NCBI RefSeq assembly: GCF_020442045.1
Contig: NZ_JAGRLA010000025.1
Location: 41,966 to 105,965 of the forward strand
Length of the DNA stretch: 64,000 nt
Source of the DNA: Bauldia sp.
GTDB lineage: Bacteria; Pseudomonadota; Alphaproteobacteria; Rhizobiales; Kaistiaceae
Reading direction: 5' to 3'
Below are positions 59,648 to 64,000 of the stretch, piece after piece. Numbering within the stretch: position 1 is the stretch's first letter; each line of letters begins with the position of its first letter. The translations under genes and the position numbers were made by a program. The notes beneath the pieces are model-generated. The model was not told the DNA's origin, ran no database searches, and saw only the letters and a program-made list of their open reading frames with translations.

Positions 59648-60358
59648 GTGAGACAATTCGCAGCCGCTGCCACCGTCCTGATCGCGCTCGCGATGCCCGC
59701 CATCGCCGAAGAGCCCCGGATCGCCACCCTCAGCGCAGCCGGAGCGGGCTCGGTGTCGGTCATACCCGACATCGCGATCGTCACCATCGGCGTCGTGTCG
59801 CGGGCCGAGACGGCGCGCGAGGCGCTCGATGCCAACAACGCGGAACTCGGCAAGGTGATCGCCACGATCCTCGGCGGGGGGATCAAGGAGCGCGATGTCG
59901 GTACCAGCGGCTTTTCCGTCAATCCGATCTACAAGGGGAAGCCGTACCGTTCGTCGACCAGCGATTCCGACGAGCTGCCGCGCGTCGTCGGTTACCAGGT
60001 TTCCAACGAGGTGCGGGTTACGATCCGCGACATCGCAGAGTCCGGCGCGGTGCTCGACAAGGTGGTGACCGCCGGCGCCAATCGCATCAGCGGGATCCAG
60101 TTCGATATTTCCGATGCCAAGGCGCCATCCGACGAGGCGTTGAAGCAGGCCATCGCCGAAGCGAGAAGCAAGGCCGAGCTGATGGCCGAGGCCGCCGGTG
60201 TGCGGCTGGTCCGCATCCTCGACATCAATGCCTCCAGCGGCGTGCCGGCCTTTGCCCGCGCCGAAATGCGGGCTGCGTCGGATTCGGTGCCGGTCATGCC
60301 CGGCGAGCGGCAGGTGACGGCCAACGCCAACATCTCGTGGGAGATCGCGCCGGAATAG
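59648..60358 (+). CDS. SIMPL-domain (DUF541) exported protein
   Basis: 236 residues from a GTG at 59648 with AAGGAG upstream. Signal peptide MRQFAAAATVLIALAMPAIAEE, then a repeated beta-alpha-beta pattern with GAGSVSVIPDIAIVTIGVVSRAETAREALDANN, GTSGFSVNPIY and a C-terminal AEARSKAELMAEAAGV. The family is periplasmic or membrane-attached and of unclear role; some members affect oxidative stress resistance. Stands alone between the tRNA gene and the caspase-like gene. Confidence 0.85.
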   Translation: MRQFAAAATVLIALAMPAIAEEPRIATLSAAGAGSVSVIPDIAIVTIGVVSRAETAREALDANNAELGKVIATILGGGIKERDVGTSGFSVNPIYKGKPYRSSTSDSDELPRVVGYQVSNEVRVTIRDIAESGAVLDKVVTAGANRISGIQFDISDAKAPSDEALKQAIAEARSKAELMAEAAGVRLVRILDINASSGVPAFARAEMRAASDSVPVMPGERQVTANANISWEIAPE

Positions 60359-60450
60359 GACCCGGCGCCCGACATGTCTTGGCAAGAATGGAGCCGGACA
60401 CGCATAATCCGCCGCCGACGGGCCGTTGGCTTGGCTGAGGACAGGCGCAG

Positions 60451-63225
60451 ATGATGCTGACGAGACCTCTTCGTTCCCTTTTCGCCCTGGCGCTGGGCGC
60501 CGGGCTGTGCGGCCATGCGTCGGCCGGCTTCGCCGCCGGGGAGCGCATCGCGCTGATCATCGGCAACAGCAGCTATTCCGCCGCGCCGGTGCTCGACCAG
60601 CCGGTCAATGACGCGGAAGACCTGGCGAATGCCTTCGCGGAGATCGGTTTCGAGGTCATCAGCCTGAAAGACGCCGGGGCGCGGGGCATGCGGCGCGCGC
60701 TGCGGGATTTCGACGAACGGGCGGATGCCGCGTCGGTGGCGGTCATCTATTTCGCCGGCCATGCGCTCTCGGTGGATGGGGTGAATTATCTGGTGCCGGT
60801 CGATGCGCGCCTCGCGCGCGACACCTACGTGGACGACGAGGCGGTACCGCTGTCGCGGTTCGTTGCCGCCGTCGATGGCGCCAAGAACATCCGGCTGGTG
60901 ATGCTTGCCGCCGTGGACGACGATCCATTGCTCACCACGATGAAGCGGTCGTTGCGGATGCGGGTGGTCAAGCCGGGCCTGGTTCCGCTCGACCCGCCGG
61001 GCCGGACGGTCGTCGCCTACGCGACCGGGAAGACCGCGGACGGCCGTAACAGCCCTTATGCCGCGGCGATACTCGCGCGGCTCGGGACGCCGGCGCTGGC
61101 CTTCGGGACATTCCTGGATGATTTGCGCAGCGACGTCGCCGGTGCAACCGGCAACCGCCAGCGCCCGGTCGTCGTCGGTGCGGCGACCGCGACAGTTCCG
61201 ATCGTGCCGGATGCGACAACAATCGCACGCCTGCGCGAGGAACTGGCGAGCTCGCGGGAGACCGAACTGGCGGACGCCTTCCGCAGGGCCGAGCAGTTGA
61301 GCACGGTCGAGGCGTGGGACGCCTTCCTGCAATTCTGTCCGGCCGAGGGCGGCGGCGAGGCCTATTGCGAGGCGGCGGCGGCAAGCCGGCTGCGACTGGT
61401 GGCGAGCGGCAGGGGATCCGGCGACGGGCCGGCGGCCGTCGGCGACGGCTCGGCGGTTGGCGCGCCGATGGCCCGTGCCGACCGCGCGGCGGTTCCGGCC
61501 AACGAGGATGCCGGCCAGACCTGCGACCGGCTGGCGGCGCATTCCTACGACGCGGACAAGCCGGCCGAGGTGGACGGGACGGCGCTGTCGCTGCTTGGCG
61601 GGGCGGCGGACAAGGCAATTGCCGCGTGTCTGGCGGCAATCGAGGTCGCACCCGACGAGCGACGCTACGTCTTCGAGCTCGGGCGCGCCTACCACGCCGC
61701 TGGGCGTTTCGACGAGGCGCTGGCGCGCTACGAGCAGGCGGCCGAGGCAGGCAGCGCGATCGCGATGAGCAACCTCGGCCTCATCTATGACACCGGCGCC
61801 GGCGTGCCGGTCGATTTCGCGGCGGCTGCGGATTGGTTCCGCAAGGGGGCCGAGGCCGGTAACGTGACGGCGATGGCGAACCTAGCCGGGCTCTATTACA
61901 GCGGCGATGGCGTCGATCGGGACTTCGCCGAGGCGCGGAACTGGTACGCCAAGGCGGCCGACGGCGGCAACGTGCTGGCGATGAACGCGCTGGCGCTGCT
62001 CTACCAGGACGGCGCCGGCGGCCCGCAGGACATCGACGCGGCGCGCTCGCTCTTCGAGAAGGCGGCCGACAGGGGCTTCGCCTCGGCGATCAACAACCTC
62101 GCCCGGCTCTTCAATTTCGGCCGCGGGGTCGAGGTCGACTATGTCAGGGCGCGGCAGCTCTACGAGCAGGCGGCCGAGCTCGGCGACAGCCCGGCGATGG
62201 TCAATCTCGGCCTGATGTACGAGGGCGGGCAGGGGGTGCGCCGCGACTTCCGCGAGGCGCGCGGCTGGTACGACAAGGCGGCGCAGCTCGGCAACGCGGC
62301 GGCGATGACCAACCTCGGCATCCTCTACCAGTATGGCCGCGGGGTGACGGAGAATTTCGAGGAGGCGCGCCAGTGGTACGAGAAGGCGGCGAATCTCGGC
62401 AACGCCGCGGCGATGGCCAACCTTGCCTACATGTATGACGGCGGTCGCGGCGTGCCGGTCGACAAGGTCAAGGCGCGCGAGTGGTACCTGAAGGGGGCGC
62501 AAGCCGGCAACGGCCCGGCGATGGCCTCGGTCGGCTATCTCTACGCCAACGGCGAGGGCGGGCCCCGCGATCTCGACGCGGCGATCGCCTGGTATCGCAA
62601 GGGCGCCGAGATCGGCAATGCCGGGGCGATGACCAACCTCGGCTTCATGTACGAGAACGGCTGGGGCGTGCCGCAGAGCTACGAGGATGCGATCGCCTGG
62701 TACGAGAAGGGTGCCGCCGCCGGCAACGCCATCTCGATGGCCAATATGGGCCTGATGTACGAGAAGGGCCGCGGCGTCGAGGCCGACCTCGACAAGGCCT
62801 TCGCGTGGTACGGGAAGGGCGCGGAAGCCGGCAACGCCCAGGCGATGGCGTCGCTCGCCTATTTCTACGCCAACGGCACCGCCACCGAGGTCGACGCCGC
62901 CGCCGCGCTCGACTGGTACACCAAGGCGGCGAATCTCGGCAACACGGTCGCCATGCACAATCTCGGCGTCGCCTACAAGGATGGCAACGGCACCGAGAAG
63001 AACCTCCGCCGCGCCGCCGACCTCTTCATCCAGGCGATGCAGGCGCGGAACAGCTGGACCTTCGACCAGTTCCGCGACCACCCGGAGAATTATCCGGTCG
63101 AGGTGCTGACCGAGATCGAGCGCTACCTGATCGGCCACGGGCTGATGGGCGGCGAGCCGGACGGCGAAGTCGACGACGAGACCCGCGCCGCGCTGACCAG
63201 GCTGCAGCAGCAGGTCGGCGGGTAG
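60451..63225 (+). CDS. Caspase-like protein with twelve Sel1 repeats; catalytic Cys missing
   Basis: 924 residues. A signal peptide of about 29 residues (LFALALGAGLC ... AGFAAG) is followed by a caspase (peptidase C14, p20) domain at about 31-240 with His104 in IYFAGHALS. The position of the usual catalytic Cys (LDACR in relatives) reads LAAVD, so Val155 replaces it and the domain is probably not a protease. A TPR-like segment then leads to twelve exact 36-residue Sel1 repeats at 433-864 (61747-63042), and a C-terminal PG-binding-like tail with DGEVDDETRAALTRLQ. Probably exported and acting in protein-protein contact at the cell envelope. No partner gene is next to it. Confidence 0.88.
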   Translation: MMLTRPLRSLFALALGAGLCGHASAGFAAGERIALIIGNSSYSAAPVLDQPVNDAEDLANAFAEIGFEVISLKDAGARGMRRALRDFDERADAASVAVIYFAGHALSVDGVNYLVPVDARLARDTYVDDEAVPLSRFVAAVDGAKNIRLVMLAAVDDDPLLTTMKRSLRMRVVKPGLVPLDPPGRTVVAYATGKTADGRNSPYAAAILARLGTPALAFGTFLDDLRSDVAGATGNRQRPVVVGAATATVPIVPDATTIARLREELASSRETELADAFRRAEQLSTVEAWDAFLQFCPAEGGGEAYCEAAAASRLRLVASGRGSGDGPAAVGDGSAVGAPMARADRAAVPANEDAGQTCDRLAAHSYDADKPAEVDGTALSLLGGAADKAIAACLAAIEVAPDERRYVFELGRAYHAAGRFDEALARYEQAAEAGSAIAMSNLGLIYDTGAGVPVDFAAAADWFRKGAEAGNVTAMANLAGLYYSGDGVDRDFAEARNWYAKAADGGNVLAMNALALLYQDGAGGPQDIDAARSLFEKAADRGFASAINNLARLFNFGRGVEVDYVRARQLYEQAAELGDSPAMVNLGLMYEGGQGVRRDFREARGWYDKAAQLGNAAAMTNLGILYQYGRGVTENFEEARQWYEKAANLGNAAAMANLAYMYDGGRGVPVDKVKAREWYLKGAQAGNGPAMASVGYLYANGEGGPRDLDAAIAWYRKGAEIGNAGAMTNLGFMYENGWGVPQSYEDAIAWYEKGAAAGNAISMANMGLMYEKGRGVEADLDKAFAWYGKGAEAGNAQAMASLAYFYANGTATEVDAAAALDWYTKAANLGNTVAMHNLGVAYKDGNGTEKNLRRAADLFIQAMQARNSWTFDQFRDHPENYPVEVLTEIERYLIGHGLMGGEPDGEVDDETRAALTRLQQQVGG

Positions 63226-63451
63226 GGGGGCCTCGCTCGCCTGACCGCCTTGCTCTCGCCCTTCCCGGGCCGCTGCTCCGTCCAACCGCCCCTCGAAGGG
63301 AGTCGAAGCAGGCGCATAGCGCATGCTTCGGAAGGGGGTGAACACCGCGGGTGCAATACCCCCTCCCGGAATTTCGCTCGCCATTCGGCTCGCAAATTCC
63401 GACCTCCCCTCAAGGGGGAGGTTGGGCGGTTGCGCGAGGCCCTTATGTCGT

Positions 63452-63498
63452 GCGTCCTTCGAGGCTCGGGCTTGCGCCCTCGCACCTCAGGATGGCGG
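63452..63498 (-). repeat. REP-like palindromic element, copy 4
   Basis: GCGTCCTTCGAGGCTCGGGC to CACCTCAGGATGGCGG, with an internal CTTGCGCCC loop; inverted partner of copy 5. Confidence 0.75.
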
Positions 63499-63561
63499 GG
63501 TCGGCGTTCCGGCCGGCTGACTCGCGCCACGGGCTGTTTGCCCACTGTCTCGCAAACCCAC

Positions 63562-63604
63562 CGCCATCCTGAGGTGCTTCGCGGAGCGAAGCCTCGAAGG
63601 ACGC
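63562..63604 (+). repeat. REP-like palindromic element, copy 5
   Basis: CGCCATCCTGAGGTGCTTCG to GCCTCGAAGGACGC with the internal GCTTCGCGGAGCGAAGC hairpin. Confidence 0.75.
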
Positions 63605-63694
63605 AAGGCCGGGTAGCCGCAGGCACGCGCCATCGTTTCCGCGCCCGCATCCGGGCCGGATTGTTGCCTGGTCTTCCGCGTCCCTCTTTCTTTG

Positions 63695-63850
63695 CCTCCC
63701 GGTCCGGCCTCCGGCCGTCCTCGCCTCTTGTTTCCTCCCGGTCGGACCTTCGGTCCTCCTCGCCTCTTGTTTCCTCCCGGTCCGGCCTCCGGCCGTCCTC
63801 GCCTCTTGTTTCCTCCCGGTCCGGCCTCCGGCCGTCCTCGCCGGGATTCT
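63695..63850 (+). repeat. Direct 39-bp tandem repeats
   Basis: Units begin at 63695, 63734, 63773 and 63812, each starting CCTCCCGGTC and mostly containing CGGCCTCCGGCCG. A degenerate further unit follows after 63850. Exactly 39 bases per unit, so in frame on either strand if ever translated. Confidence 0.8.
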
Positions 63851-64000
63851 TTCTTCCCGGTCGCTTCGCTCCTCGCCTCTTGGGCGAGGGGGTGGCGGGC
63901 GCATGAGAAACGCCATGCCAGTGAGTGCTAACGGGGCGCTTGTCCTGCGCCCGCCGCGGCGGTTTCGGGCTCTCCGCCCCACCCCGGATGCGGATACCGG

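Larger units (their letters stand above)
63226..64000. repeat. Repeat-rich tail of the window
   Basis: About 775 bases without a convincing gene. It holds a GA/CT hairpin (CCTCCCCT / GGGGGAGG around 63403-63422), an inverted pair of REP-like elements (63452-63498 and 63562-63604) and four direct 39-bp repeats (63695 onward). An ATG at 63904 with a GA-rich site upstream opens a frame that runs off the window, possibly the start of another gene, but it is too short to judge. Confidence 0.6.

Noticed and set aside
60451..60540. Lipoprotein signal in the caspase-like protein
   Set aside because: A cysteine at position 20 is preceded by AGL, which does not fit the lipobox; an ordinary signal peptide explains the region better.
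61882..63384. 500-residue open frame opposite the Sel1 repeats
   Set aside because: It is the mirror of a repeat-rich GC-rich gene, with the same 36-residue period and no protein-like features of its own.
63695..63850. CRISPR-like array
   Set aside because: The 39-bp units are directly adjacent, with no unique spacers, and no cas gene is near.

Overview
This is high-GC, coding-dense DNA from an alphaproteobacterium, most likely of the order Hyphomicrobiales (Rhizobiales). Three things point there. Many genes are close-packed ABC-importer/catabolic operons joined by ATGA or TGATG overlaps. One locus encodes an aminoacyl-tRNA-synthetase-like amino acid:[carrier protein] ligase beside its carrier protein, a pairing known from Bradyrhizobium. 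Short palindromic intergenic repeats of the CCTCAGGATGG / CCTCGAAGGACGC type recur. Family and species cannot be decided from the window.

Left part (1-15.6 kb): a carrier-protein locus made of the end of an acyl-CoA dehydrogenase, the amino acid:[carrier protein] ligase, a ketoreductase-type SDR, an AMP-forming ligase, an 84-residue acyl carrier protein and a GNAT-like acyltransferase. It is followed by a ThDP enzyme, a class IV aminotransferase, an alpha/beta hydrolase and an acyl-CoA synthetase. Next come metY and a divergent metA coupled to a flavin reductase, another acyl-CoA synthetase, and a RidA protein. Together these could activate an amino acid on a carrier protein and oxidise or acylate it, but the product is unknown.

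15.7-19.5 kb: a small coiled-coil protein translationally coupled to a GAF-GAF-PAS-adenylate cyclase, convergent with an HD-domain phosphohydrolase. 19.7-28.7 kb: a branched-chain-amino-acid-type ABC importer in one long minus-strand gene set with a cyclase-family hydrolase, a cupin, an SDR and a 3-hydroxyacyl-CoA dehydrogenase, under a divergent IclR regulator. Palindromic repeats split this set at two joints. 28.8-35.7 kb: a seven-gene carbohydrate (CUT1-type) importer and oxidation operon without its own ATPase.

36-46.3 kb: a nucleoside-type (BMP) ABC importer, two nucleoside hydrolases, an isochorismatase-family hydrolase, a MarR regulator, an enamidase-like amidohydrolase and two tandem PF06684-type (amino acid synthesis) proteins. 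This looks like uptake and breakdown of a nucleoside-like or N-heterocyclic compound. A shared 19-20 bp operator-like sequence sits before the carbohydrate operon, the BMP operon and the PF06684 pair.

46.5-58.7 kb: three minus-strand units (a ribose-type importer with an M24 peptidase, and two CoA-transferase/enoyl-CoA-hydratase pairs, one led by a solute-binding-like protein without a signal peptide) around a GntR/FCD regulator. Each unit has a copy of the palindrome ATCATATATGAT or its core at its start, so they probably form one regulon. 59.4-64 kb: a tRNA-Ile2(CAU), a SIMPL-domain exported protein, a 924-residue caspase-like/Sel1-repeat protein whose catalytic cysteine is replaced, and a repeat-rich tail.
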